Shown here piece by piece: positions 1 to 12,387 of a stretch of DNA of 64,000 nucleotides. The DNA is taken from NCBI GenBank assembly GCA_038363925.1, contig JAQQWL010000009.1, positions 1,488,001 to 1,552,000 of the forward strand, given 5' to 3'. Position numbers and translations under genes: made by a program. Positions within the stretch are counted from its first letter, which is position 1, and the number at the start of each line of letters is the position of its first letter. The DNA is from Apiospora phragmitis (taxonomy: Eukaryota; Ascomycota; Sordariomycetes; Amphisphaeriales; Apiosporaceae). The notes below the pieces were generated by a model, which was given only the letters and a program-made list of their open reading frames with translations, did not search any database and was not told where the DNA came from.

Positions 1-921
1 GGTCGGTCATTGTGTGTCTTGGGATCTCGGCCACCAACTTGAAAACTCCTTGGTGATGATGCGAAAGAAGAGGGACAGATCTGGAACATCTCGGGAGGAT
101 TGAAGTCGGCCGTGGGAATGCCGAGAAAAGCTCGGGATTAAGAGGGCCGACCTCGGGTTTTTAGAGATCCAAGCTCGGCCCCGAGATTTGGGGGCCAAAA
201 CTAAGATCCCCCACTAACTCGCCCCCAAATTGACGCCTAAACATTTCAGTGCTTACTGTGGAGTATATCACTGGACACCGGATTAGTATGTTCGGCTAAT
301 ATGCTACAGTAATAAGTTGGAAGTGTGCGTTTACTGCGTCCAAGTAAGCCATTACAGAGGCCGCATTACCATGCCGAAGAATCCAGTTAACCTTCAGACC
401 ATTCATTCGATCAAGTACCTGCATTCATTCGGCTGTAGCAAAGCTCATCGACTAAGTGATCGAGTAAGCTATAAGTTACTAGCCATCCAGCGAAGTGACG
501 CTCCGGCGGGGAAGAAGTTCAGGGTCAAAGACCGTTCCCGTCCGGAGACAGGCAATCCCGCCAATCCTACTGCCTACATCCCCGCACGCCGGGGGGCCAG
601 TGCCTTGTGTTGCATCGGATTGTACCCCGCGACGGCTGTTCTCTTCCCTGGCGTGACATCATCCTACCCTTCAGCACTACTTACGGTTCGAGATTGATAG
701 CCTGCTGCTCCGGAAGATGTCGTTGCGCTCCACCACGAGGCCTTATAGAAGCCCCTCTTATTGCGTCGGCATATGGAAGGTACCGGGATATTACAGTACA
801 ACATGCAAGATGTGCATCTTATAAGAAGGCGTGACCGCGTTGACCGAGCAGTTCGGCCAGGCCACCTAGGTATTGGCCATCAAGCCTCTACATATATGCT
901 GGCTCCTGAACCACGCTCAAC
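1..921. other. Upstream region without a recognised gene
   Basis: No open frame here has a recognisable domain or convincing codon use; the longest (317-697, plus) begins at a TTG codon. The stretch presumably includes the promoter and 5' leader of the glycosidase that starts at 922. A gene entering from the left of the window cannot be excluded. Confidence 0.4.
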
Positions 922-2549
922 ATGCAACTCATCCTCCCATTGACGACGCTAGCCACGGGGGCCATTGCCGGAGCTGTGCTCCCTCGGGACTCCACCACGG
1001 CTGTCATAGATCTCTCTGTTACTAGGGGCGATCCGCAGCACTGGGCCTCGGGCTTCATCTACGGCATCCCTGACAATGAGGACCAGGTTGCCCAGCACTG
1101 GTACCTAGCTCTGACTATCCACATATCTGAGGATACCGACTAAAGGTAATTGCACCAGGTACGAAGACATCGGCTTCCGATGGGGCCGCACTGGCGGCGC
1201 TCAGTACGGCGCCCCGAAGCGTGGATGGAACTGGGGCCGGACCGAGTACCAAGGCCGGCTGCAATCGACGCTGTCCAACTACCGCAGCATGCGCAAGGTT
1301 GGGGCCGAGTGTATCATCTATCCGCATGATATCTGGGGCACCGACTCGTTAAACTCGACAAGCTACTGGCCGGGAGACAATGGAAACTGGCAGCCCTACG
1401 AGGCATTTGTGAAAGCCTTGATGGACGACCTTGCTTCCAACAACGCCCTCGAGGGTCTTGTGTGGGATATCTGGTGAGTTGAGATCAACAAGAGAATGGC
1501 AATCCGACTAATAATGCCTGTTATAGGAACGAACCAGACGTTGAGTAAGCGTTTTTGGATTCCCAATTCCCCATAAGTAACCACCACTAATGCAACCAAG
1601 GGTATTCTGGAAGCGCGACACGCAGCGGTGGATTGATCTCTACATTCGAACCCACAAGATCCTCCGGTGAGCCCTCCGCCATGTTCGATTCCCCGTCGCT
1701 GAATAATATGCTAACACCAAAACCAGCGCCGACTCCCGGTTTGAAAACGTGCCCATCACGGGCCCGAGTCTCGCCTGGCGCCCCATGAGCAGCAACAAGT
1801 GGTGGACCGCGTGGCTGCAGGCCATCGCCGACGCCGGCACCGTGCCGGACCAGTACTCGTACCACCTCGAGGGCGACCTCAATGCCGCGGACAACGACCC
1901 GCAGTACACGAACCAGTCGCTCGGCGCGCTGCTGCAGCAGCACAACCTGCCGGCGCGCCAGGTCAGCATCAACGAGTACGCCGCCTTCGACGAGATGGTG
2001 CCGTCGGGCTACGCCTGGTGGATCGCCCGCCTCGAGCGCTTCGACTGGATCGGCCTGCTGGGCAACTGGCAGGGCGGCACCACGCTGCACGACCTGTTCG
2101 CCAACCTGCTGACCAAGTCGCGCAACCCGCGCGACTACGCCGCCTCGGACTATGCCGCCGCGCCCGGGTACCACGTCTACCGCTACTACGCGCGCAACAT
2201 GACAGGCGTGCGCGCCGGCACGACCGGATCCAGCGATGGCCGGTTCGACGTCTACGCGACGCTCGACGGCGAGGATCGCGTCCGCGTGCTGGCGGGGCCC
2301 AAGGTCCGCGCCGGGCAGTGGGCGGTGCAGGTCGAGGGGCTCGCGGCTGCAGGCTACGCCGACGCGGCCGGGTCGGTCGAGGTCGAGGCTTGGGAGTTTC
2401 AGGGGTCTAACGCGTTCGCGGTCACGGGGCCGCCCGCCTACAAGGGGGTCAAGACGTACCAGTACTCGTCCGGGTCGGTGACCATTCCCGTTTCCCAGTC
2501 GAACAACTATACAGCCCATGCATTTGAATTCGCTGTGAAGAAGGGCTAG
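922..2549 (+). CDS. Secreted clan GH-A glycoside hydrolase (GH39-like), five exons
   Basis: Five exons join in one frame: 922-1100, 1159-1473, 1527-1544, 1601-1666 and 1727-2549, giving 466 residues. All introns are GT...AG and 52-60 bp. Residues 1 to about 20 (MQLILPLTTLATGAIAGAV) form a typical signal peptide, so the enzyme should be secreted. The motif WDIWNEPD (Glu about 167) fits the acid/base of clan GH-A enzymes, and INEYAAFDE (Glu about 276) fits the nucleophile. The stretches GRTEYQGRL, IYPHDIWGTD and QYSYHLEGD resemble fungal proteins annotated as GH39 or unclassified clan-A glycosidases. The last 130 residues look like a beta-rich accessory domain. The third exon is only 18 bp but carries most of the NEPDVE motif, which strongly supports this gene model. 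Substrate is unknown; beta-xylosidase or a related exo-glycosidase is only a guess. Confidence 0.85.
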
Positions 2550-2902
2550 CGGAGAATACGAAGCTGCAAAAGTGGTTATAGGTTAGGGGTTTGGGCCAAG
2601 TGTGGTTTCAGTTGCGGAGTTAAGATGTGACAAGACGGACAGCTGTAAAGAAAATTCACTGCCCCTTGCTGAGATTTCCGTTTTTGCTTAAGAATGATAG
2701 TAAAAGTGTGCTGGTTTCGAAGAAGAGGCAAGGGATACATCCCGAGGAGACGCAATTGCTCAGTCTATGCTCTAATAAACACTCATAATCACCACAAATC
2801 CCAAAGCTTGTATCAGGAACTTCTTCATCTTGCAGCGCTCTGGCAATATCTTCAGAGCAGAAGCTTTAACAGTCCACAATAATCAACCTGCTGCCGTTCG
2901 GA
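2550..2902. other. Intergenic, converging 3' ends
   Basis: This stretch lies between the plus-strand glycosidase and the minus-strand gene at 2903-3706. It is likely to hold both 3' untranslated regions. I see no gene or strong structure in it. Confidence 0.5.
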
Positions 2903-3706
2903 TCATGAAATGAGTTTTGCTGCGATGTAGCGCTGCGATATATCTTGGCTATTCTTGGTGTCATTCTTGATATAACAGCTGCCATTATACTTGTCTGTCG
3001 CGTAGGAGACATCTACGGCAAAATTGGAGCCGGCCACGGGTTAGTCAAGGCAACCAAGGCTTGTCGGGGTAGTCCCTGTCGCAGGTCAGTGTGAATGACC
3101 TGGTCTCGGAGCTGATGACTACGGCCTGGGTCTTGCCGTTGAGATTGGGGCAGTCGAGCGCAACGGAGAAGACGCCTGAGGGTAGGTATGCTTAGATACG
3201 ACGATGTCGTGGATGAACTGCCGGAGGTTTCTGGGGCGGTGGAAGGACACGCGGACGCTCTCCTGATTCGAGATGACAAAGGGTTACTATATAAGCCAGT
3301 CTTGGGGAAAAGGGAAGGTAGTACAGCCCGGCTCTGTCTGTGCTGGTCTCGATACAATTTAGGGAAACCACACATACTGGACTGCTAAAGACCCGCCCGC
3401 GGCACCACCAACAGCGGCACCGATGACGAGGAGACCCAAAACCACGGAGAAGATGAATATCGATCTCTTAATCCCGCAAATGCTTCTGGCCCTCTCATCG
3501 TGTGGTGGATGGTGGGCGCCAACCTGGGAGGCTGACGACAACGTTGCATAGTCGGCACGAGGGAGGGTTTCTGCTGGGCCACCGTATGCCGAGCTGTATG
3601 AATGCGGAAACTGGTGGTTTGAATGGGAGTAGTCATGCAGACGCACAACTTCAGGTGGCACAGACTCGGGCTTGCGGAGTGGCTCCGGCGCCTCATTTTC
3701 ATGCAT
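2903..3706 (-). pseudogene. Membrane-anchored PAN/apple-like protein, probably broken
   Basis: The start at 3706 opens a hydrophilic Pro/Ser/His-rich N-terminus of about 70 residues. It is followed by CGIKRSIFIFSVVLGLLVIG plus a Gly/Ala-rich run, a single membrane segment of the type seen in fungal type-II anchored proteins. Further down (3075-3185) another frame reads VALDCPNLNGKTQAVV and then LTCDRDYP. A third frame, ending at the stop 2903-2905, reads VSYATDKYNGSCYIKN and ends AAKLIS. These blocks occur in this order in many fungal PAN-like extracellular domains. Between DYP and the last block about 40-60 residues of the usual domain are missing and the frame does not continue: a stop follows DKPWLP. 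One intron near 3380 is likely, but I could not find splice sites that join the last two blocks. I infer a deletion-type pseudogene; an unusual extra intron is the alternative. Confidence 0.45.
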
Positions 3707-6700
3707 AGCTCCGGCGATCTTGAGACGAGAGGTAATTATATTCCAGAAACGAGGAGTCTACGAAACAACAAAACCAAAGTAGAAGGGCCTAGGGGCTTCT
3801 GCAAAGAAACTGGGCATATTGCAGTACGGTCCTCGGTCACACAAGGACAAGGGTAGGCAATTGGGTGTGACAATTGACTCTGGCTCTGGAACACCATCAC
3901 TCCTGGAAAATCCCACAGGCCCAACGTTCCATGGGACCCAACGGCGTGGCTGACCAAGGCAGTAGGGTGAAGTGTCAGGAGACTGCCATCACGACAGACA
4001 TCTGACATGCAGCCCCTTTGTGGGCTGCCCTGGAAGGCAGCCATCCGCCGGTGATGATGGAGTACAACAGAAAAGGCGTCAGTCGGCAATTACCTCACGT
4101 TTCACAGCAAATGAACTTTCCCGATCGGAACGAGCGATCGATTTTGGACGTGACACCGGTACTGCTTATTTCCTGACGGCCACGATCACCCGGGGGTCCG
4201 GTGCCAGGTGGGTGCTATCTGGTTCAAATCTCGGCTGTTTTGGACTACTGTAACGGCAAATACCGAAGAAAGGGTACCCATAGTGGTACAGTACAAAGCC
4301 AGTGAGAGCCCTAGGAGCCGATCTCAAATCCGTATCTTTTCACCTTCAGGGGGATACGGGTATGGGCCCACCATGTCAATTGTAAAGATAGCTCTCTATC
4401 ACTGAACCACGAGGTTTTATATTAAGCCATGATTTAGTAGTTGACTTGCTAGTTCTGTGACGTTAATAGATACGTATGGCGATTTTTCACTCCAGATCAA
4501 CCCTAGCAGTCGTCGGCCTTGTATGTAGATTCAGGAATAAAATGTTTTGACAGGCCCTGTCTTACACGGCACAGTCTTTCTTGTATAATTTGTCAGGATG
4601 CGCCTTCTTGGTTACAATCTTCCACTCATGGAATGCACCCTCCTATCAAACGCTCCCTAATGTCGTGTAGAGGTAGCAAAAAAACGTTGGCTAGGCCCCA
4701 GGGGCAAACAAAAACCTGAATAAACTAGTGCCCAGCTGACAGATTTGTTTTTGATGTAAAGCCACCATTCACTTTATCGAAATAGGAAACAAAATAATAG
4801 CTTTAGAGCACTCTGGGGAATTAAGGGGTTGTCAGAATGGTTTTCAAGGGGCAGATATCCGAGTCACTTGAGACCTAACCGATGACTCCATGGTAGCACT
4901 TGATTTATCACTTTATTGGATACTTGATAATTCACCTGTTCAGGTTTTCACCATCAGTTCATTACCACCTGGAGCAGCGCCTATATCGAATGATTGGCCC
5001 TCCTGCTTAGCTAAGTATATGACTGAACTCTCATCGCACTCACGCCACGACATCGATGGTACGCGTGATGATGTCAGCCACCAATTACCTGCCTCTTCTG
5101 TAATAAAAACCAGGACATTTGTGTTTCTAAACTAATGAGCCAGTTAATTAACCGGTGGCGGCCTGACATGTGTGTGGCTGGTCTCAATCTGAATTTAAGT
5201 TCGGACGAAACCGTTGAACCAATGCTGCCGCCTCCCCAAACTACAAATTTGCTAAAGTGCTGATGGTAGTATCAGTACAGGATCGTGGAGCAAGTACGTG
5301 GCGTCTTCATCGCGGCCGCCACACGGCCCATTCGCGGGCTAAACTCCCGCCCGTCTCACTCTTTCGTGCCCCTCTCCTCCGCCGCCGCCCCCCCTCGCCG
5401 CTGAGACAAGCTCGGTTCTAATTTTTGGAGAATAAGTATTTAGCTGTTCGTCGGGGGTCGGGAAGGGGTAAGAGAAAAGAAGAAGAAAAGCTAACCATCG
5501 ATATTTTCACCATTGGTTCTGTCGGAGAGACAGTTCGAGCCCCTTTTTGGGCTGGGCGGCCACGTCATTGAGAAATGGCACAATGAAAAGCCCTGAGGAG
5601 CAAGCTTCAGAAGTAAATCTAGCCATGCTCTAGTGGTGTCCACGGCCCATTCCTCTGACTCGATGCTATAATAAAGTCTATCTCTAATCGGGAAATACAC
5701 GTAACCCCTATATGCCCTCTTCCAGTGTCAGTGATGGATTCCAAAAGGATCGTTCCAGAACCAGGTAAAATCCTCTAACTAATTAGGGCAGCACCGTCGA
5801 GGTAAGCAGGCCATACTCAGAGATCCGTAGCTGCATACATCATGTCTTCACATGACTCATGATGCTTATTCCCCCTCCCCCAACCCAGACAAAACGCCAT
5901 GCGCCATGCCATGATCAGACGAACTTCTCCAAATCAAGCATGACTTTAAGCCTCTTTCCCAGCCTCTCTCTCCTCCTTATTCCTCCTTCCCACGCCGCCG
6001 AAAAAGGGCCCGAGCACAGAGCTAGTTCGTTGGCAGGCACGTGTGGTTGGCATGCTAGGGGAGGAAGGAAGGAAGAAGGAAGGGCAGAATCGAGAAGGAA
6101 GCTAATGAGTCTGTAAAGAAACCGAGAATGCTTCAAGTGGTGCCCCTTGATCCGTTGATTGTTCGATTCCGATCCCATCCAATCCCAAGACCGAATCAAG
6201 CAATTCCCACGAGACTAGTGACTCGGTATCAGACAATGACTTCTTTTCCCTCAAGCAAATCTTGCGCATCTTGACACAAGGGGCTGTATGTATATCATAT
6301 ACCTAGCAGCAACGCAATCGGCCCTGTACTGCAATAAGCAACGTCTATCAAGCCCGCCCCAGACCGTTGGCGATACAGAAACCTTGATAAACGCCTCAGC
6401 TAGCCCCTCATTGGTTAGGTCACAGTAACCTCCTTCCCTAGTCGTGACCCTACTTGCCGATCTCCCGCTTCCTCGACGTCATCAAGGGGTTGTGGCAGCA
6501 GCTCGTGATACAGGCGGAATTCGGGCGCTAGGCAAAGTGCTTGCCGAACAAGTGTGGGCAGTAGTCACAACAAGCAGTTGATATCAGTTAAAGTCGAGAT
6601 TAGAGACAATGTCACAAATGAGCGAGGTTGAAGAAGATGTGGATGTGAGCGATAGATCACGAGAAGACTCGCAGTTTGATAGATAATTTAGAGACACTAC

Positions 6701-7168
6701 CAGCTATCCAGTAGCCGCCTGTAGCATCGCCAGATCTCTACTACCATGGGTGTGTACCTCATAGGTAACCGCTCCTTCGATCCAGCAGTAACAAGTAATA
6801 CATGACCGAGGCGGGCAGAAGAACAGAAACGAGCCCGGCATGTTCTCTTCAGCGACCGTGTGGCACTGGTCTTTCGTCTAACCAGTTTACCTCCTCCTTT
6901 GTGTGAAAATCCATTGAAACGACCGTGTTGTGCGCCTCGCAATGCAATGATGAAAAACCTCCAAACCAGCCTCGGCGCACTACCGTCGTCTTGGTATCAT
7001 GGTAGGCGCGGGCTTTTGTAGTCAGAACTCCGTTGTTGTTCAAAAGTAAAGTAAAATCCCCATGTCAAAACGACCGTGTATGCTGTTGTGTGATATGACC
7101 CTCTTCCGCGTCCGTATGCTCCCAGAACGACCAGAACGAAGGGGGCATGTAAAAAGAAGACATTAACA
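3707..7168. other. Long gene-free stretch
   Basis: I find no gene in these 3.4 kb. The open frames (for example 3736-4089 minus and 5859-6116 plus) have no domain, no exon-like continuation and ordinary lengths for random sequence of this composition. The right end probably includes the 3' untranslated region of the gene at 7169-8203. Confidence 0.5.
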
Positions 7169-8203
7169 TTAATCGGGGTTGGCAATGTACAAGCGACCCG
7201 AGGTGAGGGTCATCTTTCGATCGTCCACGCTTCCGCGTCTCTTCAATTCTTCGGGATTTTTGACGCTCTTCTCTCTCGTGAGGGCGGCGTTTAGTAGACT
7301 GTTGCTAGCCAGCTTGGCGGCGCTGGGCGCCTTCAGCTCGGGCAGCGCGTCAGCCTTCTCGGCACTGCTGCCACTGCGTGTGCTGTGAGCCCGACCCAAC
7401 TCTCCGGCGTCATCGCCCACCTGGAACTCCGGCTGCTCCTCTGCTAAGCTGCCTCGTCGTTCTGGGGTATCGCCGGGGCTCCATTTTCTGCCGCTTTGGG
7501 ATGCCATGCCACTGGAAGAGCGATAGGCGGCAGTACCGCGACGACCGCTGTTGGTGCTGCTGCGACCGCTGCTCCCCGTCCTACGGTGGTGCAAGCGCTG
7601 TGCAGTCAGATCCTCTTCGTCGCTGTCCTCGCCCTCGACCTCGGTGGCACTCAGACGCATGGGCACACCGCCAACGCCAATGTAGTTGTTCTCGGGGGTG
7701 TAGCCGACGACGCCAGGCTTGCCGTGGTGGCGGATCTTGGCAGCGACCTTGGCGGTGCTGCTCATGCCCGTCGAGGTGCGGCCATGGCTGATGACGCTGG
7801 TCACTTCCTTGTTCGCTCGCTGCTTGGCAGCACGCTGTTGGGCCTGCAAGCGAGGGTCTTCGTACTGTGATCGATCGCACCAGACGGTGGCCTTTTGCTT
7901 GCGCAGAAGGGTAACGTAGCTAGAGGGCTGACCGCTTCCGGATCGAGAAGAGGTGCTCCGACGCGGCAGATCGCTCGTGGGGGAGGTGCGAAAGGCGGGG
8001 GGAGGATTGCTGGAGACGGTGCTGAAGGTGTTGACCGAGGGCGAGCGACGGTTGTGGCCCATTCCGGGCGGTGGTTGTTGTAGATGCATTGGTGCGGGAG
8101 CTTGTATTTGTGGTGGGAATACAGAGGAAGAAGTTGTTCTGGTGCGAGAATGGCCGTAGATTTGAGGGGACGGATCCAGAGGTCTCCTCCGCTCCCCTAA
8201 CAT
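7169..8203 (-). CDS. Conserved low-complexity fungal protein of unknown function
   Basis: A single exon of 344 residues starts at 8203 with an acceptable fungal context (purine at -3). Residues 1-95 are Pro/Ser/Thr-rich and presumably disordered. Residues about 96-140 hold a charged core, SSYVTLLRKQKATVWCDRS followed by QYEDPRLQAQQRAAKQR, predicted helical. Next is KIRHHGKPGVVGYTPENN and the stretch GVGGVPMRLSATEVEG, then an acidic DSDEEDL patch. The C-terminal third is Ser/Arg-rich with a final block SLLNAALTREKSVKN. I recognise the CDRSQYEDPR and GVGGVPMRLSA blocks as conserved in hypothetical proteins of Pezizomycotina, but I know no assigned function. There are no membrane segments and no signal peptide. 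The several Arg-X-X-Ser sites suggest a phosphorylated cytosolic or nuclear protein; that is inference. Confidence 0.75.
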   Translation of the reverse strand: MLGERRRPLDPSPQIYGHSRTRTTSSSVFPPQIQAPAPMHLQQPPPGMGHNRRSPSVNTFSTVSSNPPPAFRTSPTSDLPRRSTSSRSGSGQPSSYVTLLRKQKATVWCDRSQYEDPRLQAQQRAAKQRANKEVTSVISHGRTSTGMSSTAKVAAKIRHHGKPGVVGYTPENNYIGVGGVPMRLSATEVEGEDSDEEDLTAQRLHHRRTGSSGRSSTNSGRRGTAAYRSSSGMASQSGRKWSPGDTPERRGSLAEEQPEFQVGDDAGELGRAHSTRSGSSAEKADALPELKAPSAAKLASNSLLNAALTREKSVKNPEELKRRGSVDDRKMTLTSGRLYIANPD

Positions 8204-11200
8204 CGTAGTGGCGCGTGGATTGGAATGTGCGAGGGGGTGGTGCAGTTTAATGTCTGGGTAGGATCTGGTTGGCCCCTCGGCTGGCGCAAGGTTCGGGCGA
8301 GAACAAAGGTGCGTGTCTTGGTTTTCTCTGGCGTTTGGTACACTAGAGCGGTTCGCCGGAAAAGGGATCTGCGAGATATTTTGGGAGAGGCGGCTGCTGC
8401 GAGGTCGCTCTCAGAAATCCTTTGTCTCGTACTCTCCGTTGGGGGAAAAGTGCAGGCATGGGAAATTGGCCACAAAATAGTCTTGCGGTGCTGGGCTGGG
8501 CAGACTTTGGGCTGACGGGAATGTCCACCACGACTTGCTTCTGGCGGGCACGTACGGTGCTGTACTTGTACTGGACGATCAATGGTTTGGTCGACGGGCC
8601 GGGACAATCAGAAACAGTGGATCGGTCTCAGTCAATCGAGTGCTAAATGATTTGCACTATTCACCGGATGAATTGGTTTGATGTATGATGAGTGAGTTGA
8701 TCCCGAGTCACAGCAACATGGAAGAGGAATAGAGTGAGAGAGGAAACAGTCGAGTAACAGCAGTCGGTCGGTAGTGGTGGTGATATGTATCAATTGTATT
8801 CGACCTGACCCGTCCGGTCTTTGTGGGTGGATGCAATGCAAGCACAGCAAGCACCAAAGCAAGCTGAGAGGGAGGAAAAGAGGGAAATCAACGTTGCATG
8901 GCCCTTGTCCTTGGATTGGCTTGGAGTGGACTGGGGCTCGGTGTATCTATTCGTACCGTACAGTGTCGGCCCAGCAGCCCATATACTGGGGAGCCCTGTC
9001 CAAAGCACCCACAGTAGGTAGCCCACGTTCCTCTGCTGGTGCTGTGCTGTGTGCCGCCGCCGGATGATGCTATGCTGTGTGCTAAGATACCTGCTGCGAT
9101 AAAAAGGGCATTGGAGACCTGGAATTGGCTGCGGTAGTGGGCTGACAGGCGCCAGAGTGGGGAGGGGCCAAGAGCAATCAATAAGCGTCAAATCGACTAG
9201 AGATGGAACTGGAAACCGCAATCAATTACCTCGTACAGCTAGTAGCCGGAAAGTACATGCACTTATTAGTGGCCAAAGATGCTTTCTTCGTTTTTTCTTT
9301 CGTTCTTTCGAGTGGGGGAACGAGGTGAGGTCTCCAACAATTGTTTACAGCGAAGACAAGAAAAGATACATAGCCCCGATAATATCCTCAAGTGCCCGCA
9401 GGACTGGCCAGGACTGATGAAGGACTGCACCGGTAACCTGGGAGGCCTGACGTCCGGCGTTGCTGCTAATTCCTCTGAAAACCTTCGCGTCCCAATCGCG
9501 GCCGGGATGCCAGCAGTACCAAAACGGACAGTGAGACAGCCCGAGCCTGTCTCTAGGGGTGACAATCAATCCCCAAGCTTGGGTATCCCACAGTCAGAAA
9601 CTTTTCCTTCTGTTGGATTCTCCGCCCTGCAGCCGCTTGGGGATTCGAGACTGTCACAGTGTAGGTAGGTGACGGTCATCTACATATTAAGGTATCTCTA
9701 TCTGAAGTATGCATGTATTATGTATGATACGGCAAAGCTCCCGTCGTGCGGCGTGCCGTTCATGCCGCCTACACAGTCTTCTTCGACTTCGAGCTTGGTT
9801 GTTTGTATGAAGCGCGAAGGCGCCTCGCGCAAGGGGAAAAAAACAGGTTTGAGAAGACAAGACGGTCGATACAACCGGACCAATCGAGGCTTCTAGTATA
9901 GTGTGGTTGATGTAATAAATCATCCATCGCGCCTCGTCAATCCGAAATAATAAATCCCGATCTTAACTGTGACGTTTGCGGTAATTAGCTGGCAGCGGGG
10001 TGTTGTTGAGGTTGATCTCTAACAAAAAAAGGGCCTCGGTGGTGAAGTCCAGCTCCCCAGCCAAGCGCTCCCCAGCAATAAAGGGTTCAGTGCAGGGAAC
10101 GGATAGCTGACGGCGAGGCACGGAGGACCCTGGATCTGACGTAGATCTCTGTCCGCCGTCTCTGTCCTCCCTCTTCCCGCTCTATGGGCGTTTCACCTCA
10201 CACCGTGTTGGGAAAATACGAATTTGTGAGGCAAGTGTTGAGACAGACGGCCATGAGACTGTGGCTGTATCGGGCGGGGATGCCGAGAGGTGGTGCGGCT
10301 ACTACCCTCTCAGCCTTTTTTTTTTTACAGCCCTTTTTTTACTTATCCACCTCGTGTCTGTCTGTACCAAAACCAACACACCCGACCACCGATCTGATAA
10401 CTCGTTTAGGCCAAAGAGCCGGGCCCAAGAAGGCGAGAGATTCAGTGTGCCGCCTACCGAACGTGCGGGGGAGGAGAAGAGGAGGCGAGGAAGAGGCGAG
10501 AAGAGAGAATCACTGCCTGTCTTTTCTCGGGCCTTCTGGTCAAGTGGTGATGTGATAAACCTAGGCCACCTAGGCCAAGCGAATAGACTTTAACGACAGG
10601 GGTGTGCGAACAGACGTTGTTACACGGTGTACTTGGCCACTACCTACTTCCCATGCGTGCTACACAATGCTTGCTTGCTGGGCAGCCTGGGCTAGGCTAC
10701 CTGGGCCTCCACTTGCCAGCTAGCGTGAGAGAAGCAGTGCAGCTATGGGAATGTGGTCAAGATGGGAATCCCGATTTGATGAACATCCATACCTGTACGC
10801 TGATACTTGTGTCGTGAGTTACATCTCAGGCTGGCTCAGGTGTGCAAGCTCTCGGCCGGGTGACCCTGGCTGGCTGGATGAACACACATTCCTGCTAGTT
10901 CGACCAGCCTGCCAGCCAGCTAACCCCAATCCTTGGCCGGTTTTGTTTATGTTTACATGATACTCGGCCATGCATTGGCTGGGTTCCCCTCGAGTCAAAG
11001 AGAAACACGGCGACGATGCCGTCACATAGATTGCTGGCACAGGTCCCTCTGCTATGCACCGCCATTGCGGTCGTTATGTGGACGACGGACATTAGCTGAC
11101 AACTAGCTGAACCGGGGCCGAGTGAAACGTCGTGACGTCCTGCTAGTTTTTTCTGTTTCTTTTTCCAGGTCGACGAGCTAAGGTATGATGTCGAGACCTG

Positions 11201-12347
11201 TGCGCAAAGGCCAGAGGCTGGCCATTGTGCCCGGCCAAGAGCGGGCCCCGCGCCCATTGACACTGTGCCCCTGGCCCTTAATCAAGTCACCTACCCACTT
11301 CGGTTGATGAATTCATTCGTTCATTTCATCCGAGAGAGAGGAAATAGAACAGGGAGGAAAAGGAACGTCCGGCATCGAAACTTCAATAGTCGAGACAGTA
11401 CAGCAGTAGTCGAGAGGTGCCGGCGTGATGGATGCTAGACTAGATGCTTGCAGCGGCTGGGCGTGCGGGTTTCTGGGGCTCCGGAGTCGAGACCGCCTCA
11501 GTAATCAACCCTGCTGGCCGCGATACATACAGCAGCGCATGCATGCAAAATGCAGCCAAGCGGAGAATGATTGTGGAAGCCCTCCGATATCTGGTTGGAT
11601 TTGGCCATCATTTCAGCTCTCCTCGTGGCTTATCCATTACCGTATCCGGATAATGGCCCAGCGATTGGGCGGCTAGGTACATATACACCTACTGTTTGTG
11701 GATGTCAATCAATACCTATCATCACCAGTCGACGGCACAGTAACGGAGATGGTTGACTGAGATAAGCAGTCAGCATTCGTCAACTGCATGAAAATATCAT
11801 CATCACTTACCATCGACTGATGTTGGGAAGCTCAAGAAAGACATTGCAGGATGTTCATGCAATGCCGTTGCTTGGAACACTCAATCATCCACCCAGAGCT
11901 TCCGTTGTACCAAGTGGGAATACCAAATGCCGCACAAGGACGAATTCTATCGCATTGTCTCACCCGATAGCGTTCATGTACAGTAGACGGCCTGACAGCT
12001 TGTTTCTTTCGAGTCTGTTTGCTGACCGCAGCTGGTGTACTCACGTCATATCGGAACTCGAAACCTGGTGCTTAAACCACGGAGTAAAACCGCTACCAAA
12101 CTTTGGTTTTGGGTGGTTTAATGACGAGGAGAGATATAATATCGAGGGGCACATATGACACAGCATGACAGTAGCGAGAGTAGCCAACAACTCCTGGGAC
12201 TTCTGTCCTGGGCACACGCCGCCGAGCAAGGTGGTGCCGGACCACAGCTTATTTCTCCCGAAATGGCCCAGCAAAAATGTCAGACATCCACTCCGGCTTT
12301 AGTACATATCCTTACGACGGACGGGGATGCTCTTATCGTAGGTGTGT

Positions 12348-12387
12348 AGCAGCAGCAGAAGCAGCAGCAGCAGCAACAGAGCAGCAG
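12348..12387. repeat. (AGC)n microsatellite
   Basis: About thirteen AGC-type triplets occur in a row, interrupted by single substitutions (GAA, AAC, AGA). The run is not inside a recognised coding exon. Confidence 0.85.

Noticed and set aside
1587..2519. Long minus-strand open frame of 310 codons and long plus-strand frames overlapping the glycosidase
   Set aside because: They are by-products of the GC-rich third positions of the real gene: strongly biased composition (Arg/Val/Ala) and no domain.
4201..4260. GGTTCAAATC resembling the T-loop (B box) of a tRNA gene
   Set aside because: The bases on either side do not pair to form a T stem, and no A box or acceptor stem lies at the right distance.
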